Part shown: one piece after another, positions 6,175 through 14,621 of the stretch
Layout of the letters: each line of letters begins with the position of its first letter
Position numbering within the stretch: the first letter of the stretch is position 1
The notes under the pieces: model-generated
What the model was told of the DNA's origin: nothing
Databases searched by the model: none
Seen by the model: the letters and a program-made list of their open reading frames with translations, nothing else
Assembly: GCA_018369555.1 (NCBI GenBank)
Contig: JAGZCC010000032.1
Span: 1-25,522 of the forward strand
Source of the DNA: Thomasclavelia spiroformis
GTDB taxonomy: Bacteria; Bacillota_I; Bacilli_A; Erysipelotrichales; Coprobacillaceae
Length of the DNA: 25,522 bases
Direction: 5' to 3'
Made by a program: the position numbers and the translations under genes

Positions 6175-7488
6175 ATGTCAATTAAAATAAACAGTTTAGA
6201 ATTAGAAAATGTTAAACGTATTAAAGCAGTGAAAATCGAACCATCATCAAATGGATTAACGGTAATTGGCGGTAGAAATAATCAAGGTAAAACATCTGTA
6301 TTGGACAGTATTGCCTGGGCTCTTGGAGGGAATAAATTTAAGCCAAGCAATGCTGAACGTGATGGATCAACAATACCGCCTAATCTTAATATCAAGCTTA
6401 GCAATGGTTTGATTGTTGAAAGAAAAGGTAAAAACAGCACATTAAAAGTAACTGATCCTAACGGCAATAAAGCTGGCCAACAATTGTTAGATACATTTAT
6501 TGAAGAACTTGCATTAAATTTACCAAAATTTATGGATGCATCGAATAAAGAAAAGGCGGATACGCTTTTAAAAATAATTGGTGTAGGAGATCAGTTGGCC
6601 ATTTTAAATCATAAAGAAAACGAATTATATAATAATCGTTTGGCAATCGGACGTATCGCTGATCAAAAGAAAAAATTTGCTAAGGAGCAGGTATTTTATG
6701 AAGGTGTTCCAAAAGATTTGATTTCACCTCAGGAACTAATTAATCAACAGCAGGCAATATTAGCAAAGAATGGAGAGAATCAGCGCAAGCGTGATAAAGT
6801 AACTCAAATTGAATATAGTGTATCGATTTTAAGCGAAGAAGTAGCAGCATTAAAAAAACAATTACAAGCTAAAGAACTTGAATTAAATAAGGCAACAAGT
6901 GATTTAACTATTGCTAAAACTGATGCATTGGATTTGATAGATCAGTCTACAGAAGAACTTGAAAAAAATCTTGCAGATATTGAAGAAACTAATCGAAAAG
7001 TAAGAGCGAATTTGGATAAAGAAAAAGCTGAAGATGACGCTAATGAATATGCTACTCAATATGATCAGCTTACTCTTGAAATTGAAAAAGTAAGAGAACA
7101 GCGAATTAACCTACTAAAAAGCGCAGATTTACCACTTGAAGGATTGAGCGTTGAAGATAACGAACTAACATATCATGGTAAAAAATGGGATAGTATGAGC
7201 GGTAGCGAACAACTAAGAGTTGCAACAGCTATTGTACGCAAATTAAATCCTGATTGCGGTTTTGTCCTTATTGATAAACTTGAGCAGATGGATATTGAAA
7301 CTATGAATGAATTTGGAACATGGCTTGAACAGGAAGGACTGCAAGCTATTGCTACAAGAGTTTCTACTGGTGATGAATGTAGCATTATTATTGACGATGG
7401 ATATGTAAAAGATAAATCAGAAATTACTGCAGTTGAAATTGTTAAAGATCCAGATATAAAACTAACATGGAAAGCAGGTGAATTCTAA
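6175..7488 (+). CDS. SbcC/RecF-like AAA ATPase with coiled coil
   Basis: 437 residues. An SMC/RecF-type head is split by a helical coiled coil. Walker A is GRNNQGKTS (33-41), the coiled coil spans about 190-310, the ABC signature is MSGSEQLRV (341-349) and Walker B is FVLIDKLEQMD (363-373). The residue after the Walker B aspartate is K368 where most ABC-type heads have the catalytic glutamate. The family is found in phage replication-recombination operons, where it probably organises or processes DNA ends with the single-strand annealing protein that follows. The gene overlaps the next start by one base. GGGGG precedes the ATG. Confidence 0.85.
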   Translation: MSIKINSLELENVKRIKAVKIEPSSNGLTVIGGRNNQGKTSVLDSIAWALGGNKFKPSNAERDGSTIPPNLNIKLSNGLIVERKGKNSTLKVTDPNGNKAGQQLLDTFIEELALNLPKFMDASNKEKADTLLKIIGVGDQLAILNHKENELYNNRLAIGRIADQKKKFAKEQVFYEGVPKDLISPQELINQQQAILAKNGENQRKRDKVTQIEYSVSILSEEVAALKKQLQAKELELNKATSDLTIAKTDALDLIDQSTEELEKNLADIEETNRKVRANLDKEKAEDDANEYATQYDQLTLEIEKVREQRINLLKSADLPLEGLSVEDNELTYHGKKWDSMSGSEQLRVATAIVRKLNPDCGFVLIDKLEQMDIETMNEFGTWLEQEGLQAIATRVSTGDECSIIIDDGYVKDKSEITAVEIVKDPDIKLTWKAGEF

Positions 7489-8543
7489 TGTTTGAAATAA
7501 CAAGTGGGGTAATAAACAAAGCAAAGAAAGTTGTTTTTTATGGAGTTGAAGGTGTAGGTAAAAGTACATTTGCAGCACATTTCCCAGATCCTCTTTTTAT
7601 AGATACAGAAGGGTCTACTGCAAACATGAATGTAAGACGTTATCCAAAACCATCCTCATGGCAAATGTTAAACGATGAAATAATTGAGATTATGAATATT
7701 AGACCATGTAAAACATTAATTATTGATACAGCAGACTGGGCTGAAAGATTATGTATGGAGAGTGTATGTTCAGCATACGGTAAAAAGGGGATTGAAGATT
7801 TTGGATACGGAAATGGATGGACATATGGAGAGGAAGAATGGGGAAGATTTTTAAATCTTTTACAAGATGTAGTAGATATAGCTGATATAAATGTTGTATT
7901 GACAGCACATTCCTGTATTAGAAAATTCGAATTACCTAATGAAATGGGAGCATATGATAAATATGAATTAAAGTTAGGTAAAAAAACCACATCAAAAACA
8001 GCACCTCTTACTAAAGAATGGGCAGATATGGTTTTATTTGCTAATTTTAAAACATATGTAGTTGCAGTTGATAAAGAAGGAAAAAAACATAAGGCACAGG
8101 GAAAAGAGAGGGTAATGTACACAACTCATCATCCGTGCTGGGACGCAAAAAATCGTTACAATTTGCCGGAAGAAATGCAATTAGATTTTTCAGGTATTGC
8201 TCACTTATTTGAAGAAAAAGAGCAAATACAACAATCACATACATCAGCTGAAAAAAGTATTGGAAAAATAGAACAGTTAGGGAGTGAGCTAGAATCAATT
8301 ATTAAAGAAGTTGAACCGGAAATAAAACCGCAAATTAATCAAAGAATTCCAAAAGCGTTATTGGATCTTATGGAACAAAATTTAGTAACTGAAGATGAGA
8401 TAAAAAAAGCAGTTGCTTTAAAGGGCTATTATCCAGCAGAAACCCCAATTGAAAATTATGATATTAATTTCATTAATGGAGTTTTAGTAGGAGCATGGTC
8501 ACAAGTATTGAATATAATTGAAACTCAAATAAGAGAATTTTAG
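7488..8543 (+). CDS. Sak4-like (AAA_24, RecA/RAD51-fold) phage recombinase
   Basis: 351 residues. Walker A GVEGVGKST at 19-27, then FIDTEGS, and a Walker B strand TLIIDTADW (about 74-82), followed by a histidine-containing VLTAHS. These are the marks of the AAA_24 group that includes Sak4 single-strand annealing proteins, which promote homologous recombination of phage DNA together with an SSB. The region after about 245 is a low-complexity helical extension (EKEQIQQSHTSAEK) and a small C-terminal domain. The adjacent DUF669 protein is the usual partner. AGGTGAA precedes the ATG. Confidence 0.85.
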   Translation: MFEITSGVINKAKKVVFYGVEGVGKSTFAAHFPDPLFIDTEGSTANMNVRRYPKPSSWQMLNDEIIEIMNIRPCKTLIIDTADWAERLCMESVCSAYGKKGIEDFGYGNGWTYGEEEWGRFLNLLQDVVDIADINVVLTAHSCIRKFELPNEMGAYDKYELKLGKKTTSKTAPLTKEWADMVLFANFKTYVVAVDKEGKKHKAQGKERVMYTTHHPCWDAKNRYNLPEEMQLDFSGIAHLFEEKEQIQQSHTSAEKSIGKIEQLGSELESIIKEVEPEIKPQINQRIPKALLDLMEQNLVTEDEIKKAVALKGYYPAETPIENYDINFINGVLVGAWSQVLNIIETQIREF

Positions 8544-8555
8544 GAGGAAATAACT

Positions 8556-9023
8556 ATGGATTACAACAATCAACAAGGTCATGAATTAGGATGGGAAGAC
8601 ACTATTAGTGTTGAAAATGAGTATATTGTATTACCTGCAGGTGATTATGATTTTACTATCGAAAAATTTGAAAGAGCAAGATTTAATGGTTCAGAGAAAA
8701 TTCCGCCTTGCAATCAGGCTAATTTAACAGTGTTAGTGAAAGATCCAGCGACAGGACAAGATGTAAGAATTATGCATAATTTAATTTTACATACAAAATG
8801 CGAAGGTTTTTTAAGTGAATTTTTCCGTGGAATTGGTCAAAAGAAAAAGAATGAACCATTACGTATGAATTGGCAGTTAGTTCCTGGTGCTTCAGGCAGA
8901 TGTAAAATTGTACCAGAAGAATATAATGGCAACAAATACAATAAAATTAAAAAATTCTATCCAAAAGAAGATACACAGCCAAATTATAATCAACAGTTTC
9001 AATATAAACCGGGTCAATTCTAA
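8556..9023 (+). CDS. DUF669-family single-stranded DNA-binding protein
   Basis: 155 residues, beta-rich, with the DUF669 layout: IVLPAGDYDFTIEKFERARF near the N-terminus, a central strand LTVLVKDP, then LILHTKCEGFLSEFFRGIGQ, and a C-terminal polar tail rich in N and Q. DUF669 proteins act as phage SSBs next to Sak4-type recombinases. AGGAGGAAATAACT precedes the ATG. The last base is shared with the next start, so the operon is tightly coupled. Confidence 0.85.
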   Translation: MDYNNQQGHELGWEDTISVENEYIVLPAGDYDFTIEKFERARFNGSEKIPPCNQANLTVLVKDPATGQDVRIMHNLILHTKCEGFLSEFFRGIGQKKKNEPLRMNWQLVPGASGRCKIVPEEYNGNKYNKIKKFYPKEDTQPNYNQQFQYKPGQF

Positions 9024-10630
9024 TGCAGTTGAGACCTTACCAACAGGAGGCACATGATTCGATTTTTGAAGAATGGAATAAGGGAGTTAAAAAGACTCTC
9101 TTGGTCTTGCCTACTGGTTGTGGTAAAACAATTGTCTTTGCTGAAGTAGCAAAGGACTGTGTAAAAAACGGAGATAGAGTTTTGATTATGGCACATCGTG
9201 GTGAACTGCTTGATCAGGCATCTGATAAGATTGCAAAATCAACGGGGCTTGGATGTGCAACAGAAAAAGCTTCAGAAACATGCATAGGTAGCTGGTTTCG
9301 TATAGTTGTAGGTTCTGTACAGACACTGCAGAGACCAAAACGAATGGAACAGTTCCCACCAGATTATTTTGATACGATTATTATTGATGAAGCTCATCAT
9401 TGCTTAAGTGACGGATATCAGAGGGTTTTAGAATATTTTAATACAGCCAAGGTTCTAGGCGTTACAGCTACTCCAGACCGTGGAGATATGAGAAATCTAG
9501 GAAATTATTTTGAAAGTCTTGCATATCAGTATACATTGCCAAAAGCAATTAAAGAAGGTTATCTAACACCTATAAAGGCGCTTACGTTACCGTTAAAGAT
9601 GGATTTGTCCGGGGTCGGAGTTCAGGCTGGTGACTTCAAGGTAAGTGATATAGGGACAGCATTAGATCCTTATCTTTATCAGATTGCACAGGAAATGAAA
9701 AAATACTGTATGGATAGAAAAACAGTTGTTTTTCTGCCACTTGTTAAAACATCACAAAAATTTAAAGATATTCTTAATGAAAATGGTTTTAAAGCAACAG
9801 AAGTAAATGGTGAAAGTAAAGATCGTACACAAATATTAGAAGATTTTGAAAGTGATAAATACAATGTTTTATGTAATTCAATGCTCTTAACTGAAGGATG
9901 GGATTGTCCATCAGTTGATTGCGTAATTGTATTGAGACCTACAAAAGTTAGAAGTCTCTATAGTCAGATGGTAGGGCGTGGAACACGATTGTCCCCTGGT
10001 AAAGATCATTTGTTATTGCTTGATTTCTTATGGCATACAGAACGTCATGAATTATGCCATCCTGCAAATCTTATTTGTGAAAATGAAGAAGTAGCTAAAC
10101 AAATGACAAAAAATTTAGAAGATAATGCCAATGCATGTCTTCCAGAAGATGTATTAGAAGCTATTGATATTGAAGATGCAGAAGAAAAGGCAATGAATGA
10201 TGTTGTTGCTCAAAGAGAAGAGTCATTAGCGAAACAGCTTAATGAAATGAAAAAAAGAAAGCGAAAACTTGTAGATCCACTACAGTTTGAAATGAGCATA
10301 ATGGATCAGGATTTATCTAGCTACAAACCCTCATTTGGATGGGAGATGGCACCAGCAAGTGATAAGCAAATCAAAGCACTAGAAAAATTTGGGATATTCC
10401 CTGATGATATTGATAATGCCGGTAAAGCAAAACTGTTATTAGAACGTCTGGATAAAAGACGTAACGAAGGCTTAACTACACCAAAACAAATTAGATTTTT
10501 AGAAGGACGTGGATTTCAGCATGTCGGTACATGGCAGTTTGATGCGGCAAATAAGCTTATAAATCGAATTGCCGCTAATGGATGGAAAATTCCAAGTGGA
10601 ATAGATCCAAAAACGTATAAAGGAGAATAA
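9023..10630 (+). CDS. DEAH-box superfamily II DNA helicase
   Basis: 535 residues. Helicase motifs are in order: Q-like LRPYQQEA at the start, Walker A PTGCGKT (30-36), MAHRGELLDQ (Ia), DEAH (122-125), VTATPDR (III), then GWDCPSVDCVIVLRPTK (V) and QMVGRGTRLSPG (VI). This matches phage helicases related to type III restriction/UvsW-like enzymes, which load at origins or remodel forks. The C-terminal 120 residues contain two copies of a small helical motif (ASDKQIKALEKFGI and TTPKQIRFLEGRGF), perhaps a DNA- or partner-binding element. One-base overlap with the gene before and after. Confidence 0.93.
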   Translation: MQLRPYQQEAHDSIFEEWNKGVKKTLLVLPTGCGKTIVFAEVAKDCVKNGDRVLIMAHRGELLDQASDKIAKSTGLGCATEKASETCIGSWFRIVVGSVQTLQRPKRMEQFPPDYFDTIIIDEAHHCLSDGYQRVLEYFNTAKVLGVTATPDRGDMRNLGNYFESLAYQYTLPKAIKEGYLTPIKALTLPLKMDLSGVGVQAGDFKVSDIGTALDPYLYQIAQEMKKYCMDRKTVVFLPLVKTSQKFKDILNENGFKATEVNGESKDRTQILEDFESDKYNVLCNSMLLTEGWDCPSVDCVIVLRPTKVRSLYSQMVGRGTRLSPGKDHLLLLDFLWHTERHELCHPANLICENEEVAKQMTKNLEDNANACLPEDVLEAIDIEDAEEKAMNDVVAQREESLAKQLNEMKKRKRKLVDPLQFEMSIMDQDLSSYKPSFGWEMAPASDKQIKALEKFGIFPDDIDNAGKAKLLLERLDKRRNEGLTTPKQIRFLEGRGFQHVGTWQFDAANKLINRIAANGWKIPSGIDPKTYKGE

Positions 10631-12837
10631 TGATGGAGTATACGAATGATCTAATTGAAATATTGAATTATATTGATCCATCTAAATTAAGTTATCAAGA
10701 GTGGTGCTGTGTAGGTATGGCACTTAAACATGAGGGTTATTCACCGCAGGAATGGGATTTATGGAGCCAAAAAGATTCTAAAAGATATCATAGAAACGAA
10801 TGTTATAAAAAATGGGATACATTTACTGGCACAGGAGTAACTGGCGGAACAATAGTTCAATATGCAAAAGATCAAGGATGGACTCCACCAATCAGAGAAG
10901 TAGGACATGAACTTGATTGGAATGATGTTATAAATCCAAAAGATGATGGAGTAATAGTAGACAGGAACTGGCTTGAGGTCAAGGAGGTTCGGGAACCACG
11001 GAGTTGGGACCCGGTAGCTGAACTTATTACTTATCTGGAGACATTATTCGATTCTACTGAAAATGTAGGGTATGTAACAAAGTCATGGTTAAAAGATGAA
11101 AAACATCTTCCTACTCAGGGATGTTGGGATAGAACTGCAGGTAAATTAATACAGCAGTTAGGAAATTGTAAAGGTGATGTAGGCGCAGTTTTAGGAGATT
11201 ATAATCCTGAAGCTGGGGCATGGATAAGGTTTAATCCATTAGATGGAAAAGGATGTAAAAATGAAAATGTAGCTGATTATCGATATGCACTCGTGGAAAG
11301 TGACAAAATGTCTGTAGCAGAGCAAAATGCAATTATTAGAGAGTTGGAACTTCCGGTAGCTTGTCTTGTTCATTCCGGAAGTAAAAGCCTACATGCAATT
11401 GTAAAAATTGAAGCTGCCGATCAAAGAGAATACCGTAAACGTGTAGATTATCTATACAATATTTGTAAAAAGAATGGTTTAGAAGTAGATACTCAAAATC
11501 GAAATCCTTCAAGACTGTCAAGAATGCCTGGTGTTACAAGAAATGGTAAAAAACAATTTTTAGTAGCAACTAATATTGGTAAATCATCCTGGGATGAATG
11601 GTTCGAATGGATAGAAGGAATTAATGATGATTTACCAGATCCTGAATCGTTGAATGATTTTTGGAATAATATGCCTGAATTAGCACCGCCTTTAATAGAT
11701 GGAGTTTTAAGACAGGGACATAAAATGCTTATCGCAGGACCATCTAAAGCTGGTAAATCATTTGCACTTATTGAAATGTGTATTGCAATTGCAGAAGGAG
11801 AGAAGTGGTTTGATTGGCAATGTGCAAAGGGAAAAGTGATGTATGTAAATTTAGAGCTTGATAGAGCATCCTGTCTTCATCGTTTTAAAGATGTTTATAC
11901 TTCTCTTGGTATAAAGGCAAATAACCTATCAAATATCGATATTTGGAATCTAAGGGGTAAATCTATACCAATGGATAAACTTGCTCCTAAACTGATTAGA
12001 AGAGCAGCTAAAAAGGATTATATAGCTATTATTATAGATCCAATTTACAAAGTTATTACCGGTGATGAAAATAGTGCTAATCAGATGGCCGATTTCTGTA
12101 ATCAGTTTGATAAGATCTGTAATGAACTTGGAACTGCAGTTATTTACTGTCACCATCATTCAAAAGGGGCACAAGGTGGTAAACGTTCTATGGATCGTGC
12201 CAGCGGCTCAGGGGTATTTGCACGTGATCCGGATGCGTTATTAGATCTTATTGAACTAGAACTAAATGAAAGTCATTATAAACAGATGAGAAATAATGCG
12301 GCCTGCGAATGCTGCATAAATTATCTAAAAGCAAAAAGGCCGGAACTAATGGAAGAATTATCTCAGGATGATATGCTTTCACAAAGTATAATGATTGATT
12401 TTTGCAAATCAAAACTTGGGCATGGATTTTATAAAGAACTTGATGACTTAATTAATGATTCAAGAGATAAAGTAACCTCAATAACTGCATGGAGAATTGA
12501 GGGTACGCTTAGAGAGTTCTCTAAATTTAATCCAGTTAATCTGTATTTTAAATATCCTATACATCAGGTTGATAATAGCGGTGTACTTCAGGATATAGAT
12601 ACAGATGATAAACCTCAATGGCAAAAAGCAAAAGAGGCTAGAAAGAGCCCAGAGGACAAAAAGAAAGATAGAATGAATGCTTTAGAAATAGCTTATGAAG
12701 CATTGAAAATAGATGGTGAAGTAACAATAAAATCACTTGAAGAATACTTTACGTTGAGCACTAATGCAGTACGTAAAAGAGTGGATGAACATCCTGATTT
12801 TACCCGTAAAGGTGGGGTTGTAATAAGAAAAAGTTAG
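10630..12837 (+). CDS. Primase-helicase fusion: PriCT_2, AEP primase-polymerase-like domain, RepA-like hexameric helicase
   Basis: 735 residues. The N-terminal PriCT_2-like region (about 5-75, WCCVGMALKHEG to GGTIVQYAKDQGW) is unusual in preceding the primase. An archaeo-eukaryotic primase-like domain (about 130-315) shows VESD at 222-225 and SGSKSLH at 249-255, then RNPSRLSRMPGVTR. A RecA-fold ATPase of the AAA_25/RepA type follows, with Walker A GPSKAGKS (370-377), a Walker B strand YIAIIIDPIYK and YCHHHSKG. The C-terminus ends in a winged-helix-like segment. It should prime and unwind DNA at the phage origin, which I place immediately downstream. ATG at 10630 or 10633. Confidence 0.85.
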   Translation: MMEYTNDLIEILNYIDPSKLSYQEWCCVGMALKHEGYSPQEWDLWSQKDSKRYHRNECYKKWDTFTGTGVTGGTIVQYAKDQGWTPPIREVGHELDWNDVINPKDDGVIVDRNWLEVKEVREPRSWDPVAELITYLETLFDSTENVGYVTKSWLKDEKHLPTQGCWDRTAGKLIQQLGNCKGDVGAVLGDYNPEAGAWIRFNPLDGKGCKNENVADYRYALVESDKMSVAEQNAIIRELELPVACLVHSGSKSLHAIVKIEAADQREYRKRVDYLYNICKKNGLEVDTQNRNPSRLSRMPGVTRNGKKQFLVATNIGKSSWDEWFEWIEGINDDLPDPESLNDFWNNMPELAPPLIDGVLRQGHKMLIAGPSKAGKSFALIEMCIAIAEGEKWFDWQCAKGKVMYVNLELDRASCLHRFKDVYTSLGIKANNLSNIDIWNLRGKSIPMDKLAPKLIRRAAKKDYIAIIIDPIYKVITGDENSANQMADFCNQFDKICNELGTAVIYCHHHSKGAQGGKRSMDRASGSGVFARDPDALLDLIELELNESHYKQMRNNAACECCINYLKAKRPELMEELSQDDMLSQSIMIDFCKSKLGHGFYKELDDLINDSRDKVTSITAWRIEGTLREFSKFNPVNLYFKYPIHQVDNSGVLQDIDTDDKPQWQKAKEARKSPEDKKKDRMNALEIAYEALKIDGEVTIKSLEEYFTLSTNAVRKRVDEHPDFTRKGGVVIRKS

Positions 12838-12967
12838 GGGTCAAAAAACATGAAAAGTGACGGTGACCCCTAGAGGGGTCAGTCAGTCAAATAACAAGTA
12901 AACTGACGGGTCAGTTAAGGGGTCAGTAATATATATACTCTGTATATATATTTAGTGACGGTGACCC
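12837..12967. other. Repeat-rich candidate replication origin
   Basis: The segment right after the primase-helicase gene is packed with repeats of a TGACCCC/GGGGTCA core. A 14-mer AGTGACGGTGACCC occurs twice in direct orientation (12856-12869 and 12954-12967). GGGGTCA occurs at 12837-12843, 12875-12881 and 12919-12925. Palindromes are TGACCCC-TAGA-GGGGTCA (12864-12881), AACTGAC-GG-GTCAGTT (12901-12916) and AATATATATAC-TCT-GTATATATATT (12928-12952). Iterons beside an AT-rich dyad, next to initiator and helicase genes, are classic for phage and plasmid origins. No coding frame fits. Origin function is inferred. Confidence 0.6.
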
Positions 12968-12990
12968 TTAGGTAGAAATTACTCGTGCAT

Positions 12991-13056
12991 GTCATTGCGT
13001 GGTAAGTAGTCGTGCGTATAGCTGGCGCACGACGTCTACTAACCCGCTACAATGAC
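12991..13056. other. 66-nt structured palindrome (cruciform or RNA) before the RusA operon
   Basis: Outer arms GTCATTG (12991-12997) and CAATGAC (13050-13056) pair perfectly. The inner stem GTAGTCGTGCG (13006-13016) pairs with CGCACGA (13026-13032) and, past a 3-nt bulge, CTAC (13036-13039). The apical loop is TATAGCTGG. The intervening segments can pair in part. It is GC-richer than its surroundings and lies between the repeat cluster and the next ribosome binding site. It could be part of the origin (single-strand initiation site), or a 5' regulatory RNA for the next genes. Confidence 0.55.
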
Positions 13057-13084
13057 TAGTAGGAAAATGACAGGAGAAAAAAAT

Positions 13085-13351
13085 ATGCCAAGACAAATTA
13101 GTAAAAAATATTCGGTGAAAGAATTAAAATTTTTAGAAGCGGCTAAACGTATGCCGCCACTTTATCATACTCTACCAAATGAAGAATTTGATATAAACAA
13201 AAGTGAAGTTATTAAATGGCTGATGAATCAGGAAGATACAAAGCAGTTCGTTTGTGATCGTATAATGAATAGAAGTAAAGTGTTAAAATCTATCGAATAT
13301 AACTCTAAAACTGGTAAATGGCAAGGTGTTGAGTATGACAAAGAAGATTGA
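13085..13351 (+). CDS. Hypothetical protein upstream of RusA
   Basis: 88 residues from the ATG at 13085 with AGGAG 8 bases upstream. An in-frame ATG at 13052 lies inside the palindrome arm and has no ribosome binding site. The product is basic at the start (PRQISKKYSVKEL) and helical, with KSEVIKWLMNQEDTKQFVCDRIMNRS in the middle and a C-terminal KTGKWQGVEYD strand. Similar small genes commonly precede rusA in Bacillota phages; no function is known to me. It overlaps rusA by 17 bases. Confidence 0.75.
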   Translation: MPRQISKKYSVKELKFLEAAKRMPPLYHTLPNEEFDINKSEVIKWLMNQEDTKQFVCDRIMNRSKVLKSIEYNSKTGKWQGVEYDKED

Positions 13352-13736
13352 ATTTTTTATGCTGATGGTTCCACCAACTATAACGGCACAGGAAAAGAAA
13401 ATAAGAGTAGTCAATGGGAAGCCTAAACTTTATGATCCGCCGGAACTGGCTGCTGCAAAAAATAAGCTAAGGGCACATTTGATACCACATGTACCAGAAC
13501 AACCGTTTGATGGTGCGTTGAGGCTAGTTGTTAAATGGTGTTTTCCGATAACAGGAAAACATTATGATGGTGAGTATAAACATACTAAACCTGATACTGA
13601 TGATCTTAATAAAGCTTTGAAGGATATTATGGAAGATTTAGGATTTTATGTTAATGATTCTAGAGTGGCCAGCGAGACTATTGAAAAATTTTGGGCACAG
13701 GTACCAGGCATATGGATACATCTAGAAAAAATTTAG
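13335..13736 (+). CDS. rusA: RusA-family Holliday junction resolvase
   Basis: 133 residues from the ATG at 13335 (AAGGTG upstream). RusA hallmarks are visible: an N-terminal strand FFMLMVPPTI, then KPDTDDLNKALKDIMEDLGF with the metal-binding aspartates, and VNDSRVAS carrying the third acidic residue. RusA cleaves four-way junctions made by recombination-dependent replication, matching the upstream Sak4/SSB/helicase set. Length is close to the 120-residue E. coli protein. The gene starts inside the previous one, so expression is coupled. Confidence 0.93.
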   Translation: MTKKIEFFMLMVPPTITAQEKKIRVVNGKPKLYDPPELAAAKNKLRAHLIPHVPEQPFDGALRLVVKWCFPITGKHYDGEYKHTKPDTDDLNKALKDIMEDLGFYVNDSRVASETIEKFWAQVPGIWIHLEKI

Positions 13737-13747
13737 GAGGATAAAGT

Positions 13748-13927
13748 ATGGAAAGTATATGCAAATGTTGCAGAAAAAATATAAATGGTTTTTGCAAAGT
13801 AAGCAGTGAACCAATTAGTAATACAAGAAAAAAGTGTAATAAATTTAAAATCAGACATGAACAGAAATCTTTATTTGAAGCTGTGGGGAGCAGCAATGAT
13901 GCAAATAACCAAGGAAGATTTAAATAG
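13748..13927 (+). CDS. Small cysteine-rich (zinc-finger-like) phage protein
   Basis: 59 residues, ATG with AGGAGG 8 bases upstream. Five cysteines lie in the first 30 residues (CKCC at 5-8, C16, C30), in an arrangement able to bind one zinc ion. The rest is polar and lysine-rich. The end overlaps the next gene by about 30 bases in another frame. The start, spacing and position in the operon support it; the family is not recognised. Confidence 0.6.
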   Translation: MESICKCCRKNINGFCKVSSEPISNTRKKCNKFKIRHEQKSLFEAVGSSNDANNQGRFK

Positions 13928-14096
13928 ATATTTTGAAGCCCAAAAAATAAAAACTGCAACTTGTAAATTAAGCGGAAAAAGATTAAGACAAAACAGATAT
14001 GGGCTTTATAGGTGGAAAACTTCAGGGCTTGATATAAAAAAATATCTTTATATTGCAGATAATGAAAATAAATTTATGGAGAAAAAAGATGATTGA
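13896..14096 (+). CDS. Hypothetical small basic protein
   Basis: 66 residues (or 65 from the second ATG at 13899) with GGGGAG just upstream; the frame extends further 5' but without a ribosome binding site. It is strongly basic: ITKEDLNRYFEAQKIKTATCKLSGKRLRQNRYGLYRWKT reads like a short helix followed by beta strands. It may bind DNA or RNA, judged by charge only. Its TGA overlaps the start of the HNH gene (ATGATTGA). Confidence 0.6.
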   Translation: MMQITKEDLNRYFEAQKIKTATCKLSGKRLRQNRYGLYRWKTSGLDIKKYLYIADNENKFMEKKDD

Positions 14097-14586
14097 AAAT
14101 TTAAAAGGAGAAATTTGGAAGCGTTACAGAAACACTGATTATTGGACATCGACATATGGCCGAGTTAAACGAGTATATTCTTGCAGCGAACGCCTATTAA
14201 AGCCATATCGTAAGAAACAGAAAAGAGGATCCTGGTATCTTCTGGTCAAGGTATATGGAAAAGCTGTTAAAGTTAGTGCTATGGTATGGGAATCGTTTAA
14301 CGGTCCAATACCAACAGGATATGCACTGGTCCATAGAAATCATCATCAAGGTGATAATGCACTTGTAAACTTGCAGCTTCTTACTTTTGAAAAGTTAGGA
14401 TTGTATTATGGAGGAAGAACAAAAAAACGCAGATTGGTTTATGATATTGACAATAATGTTTTTTACAAAGGTACAAGAGAAGCGGCTAAAGCATTGCATA
14501 TTAGCCGTCAAACAGTTTGTGATTATTGCAATGGCAAAGTCAAAAAACCTGTTGTAAATATAAGGTGGTCAAAGATAGATGAATGA
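14089..14586 (+). CDS. HNH endonuclease with NUMOD4 and C-terminal helix-turn-helix
   Basis: 165 residues from the ATG at 14089 (GGAG 7 bases upstream). The start IWKRYRNTDYWTSTYGRVKRV is a NUMOD4 motif, then an HNH core VHRNHHQGDNALVNLQLLT with the histidine and asparagine pattern, and a C-terminal NUMOD1-like segment (YKGTREAAKALHISRQTVCDYCNGK). This is the architecture of freestanding homing-type endonucleases of phages. It is inserted between rusA and the late regulator. It may act in homing or in phage DNA processing; it is not next to the terminase, so a packaging role is less likely. Confidence 0.85.
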   Translation: MIENLKGEIWKRYRNTDYWTSTYGRVKRVYSCSERLLKPYRKKQKRGSWYLLVKVYGKAVKVSAMVWESFNGPIPTGYALVHRNHHQGDNALVNLQLLTFEKLGLYYGGRTKKRRLVYDIDNNVFYKGTREAAKALHISRQTVCDYCNGKVKKPVVNIRWSKIDE

Positions 14587-14621
14587 TTTGAGGTTAAGAA
14601 AGGTTAAGGTAAAAGTGAATA

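Noticed and set aside
7640..8298. Long minus-strand frames opposite the Sak4-like gene
   Set aside because: Shadows of a well-supported gene with clear motifs; no start context and hydrophobic low-complexity products.
14089..14586. HNH gene considered as a packaging-associated HNH next to terminase
   Set aside because: Those lie beside terS; this one is over 2 kb upstream in the early module and has NUMOD-type homing architecture.
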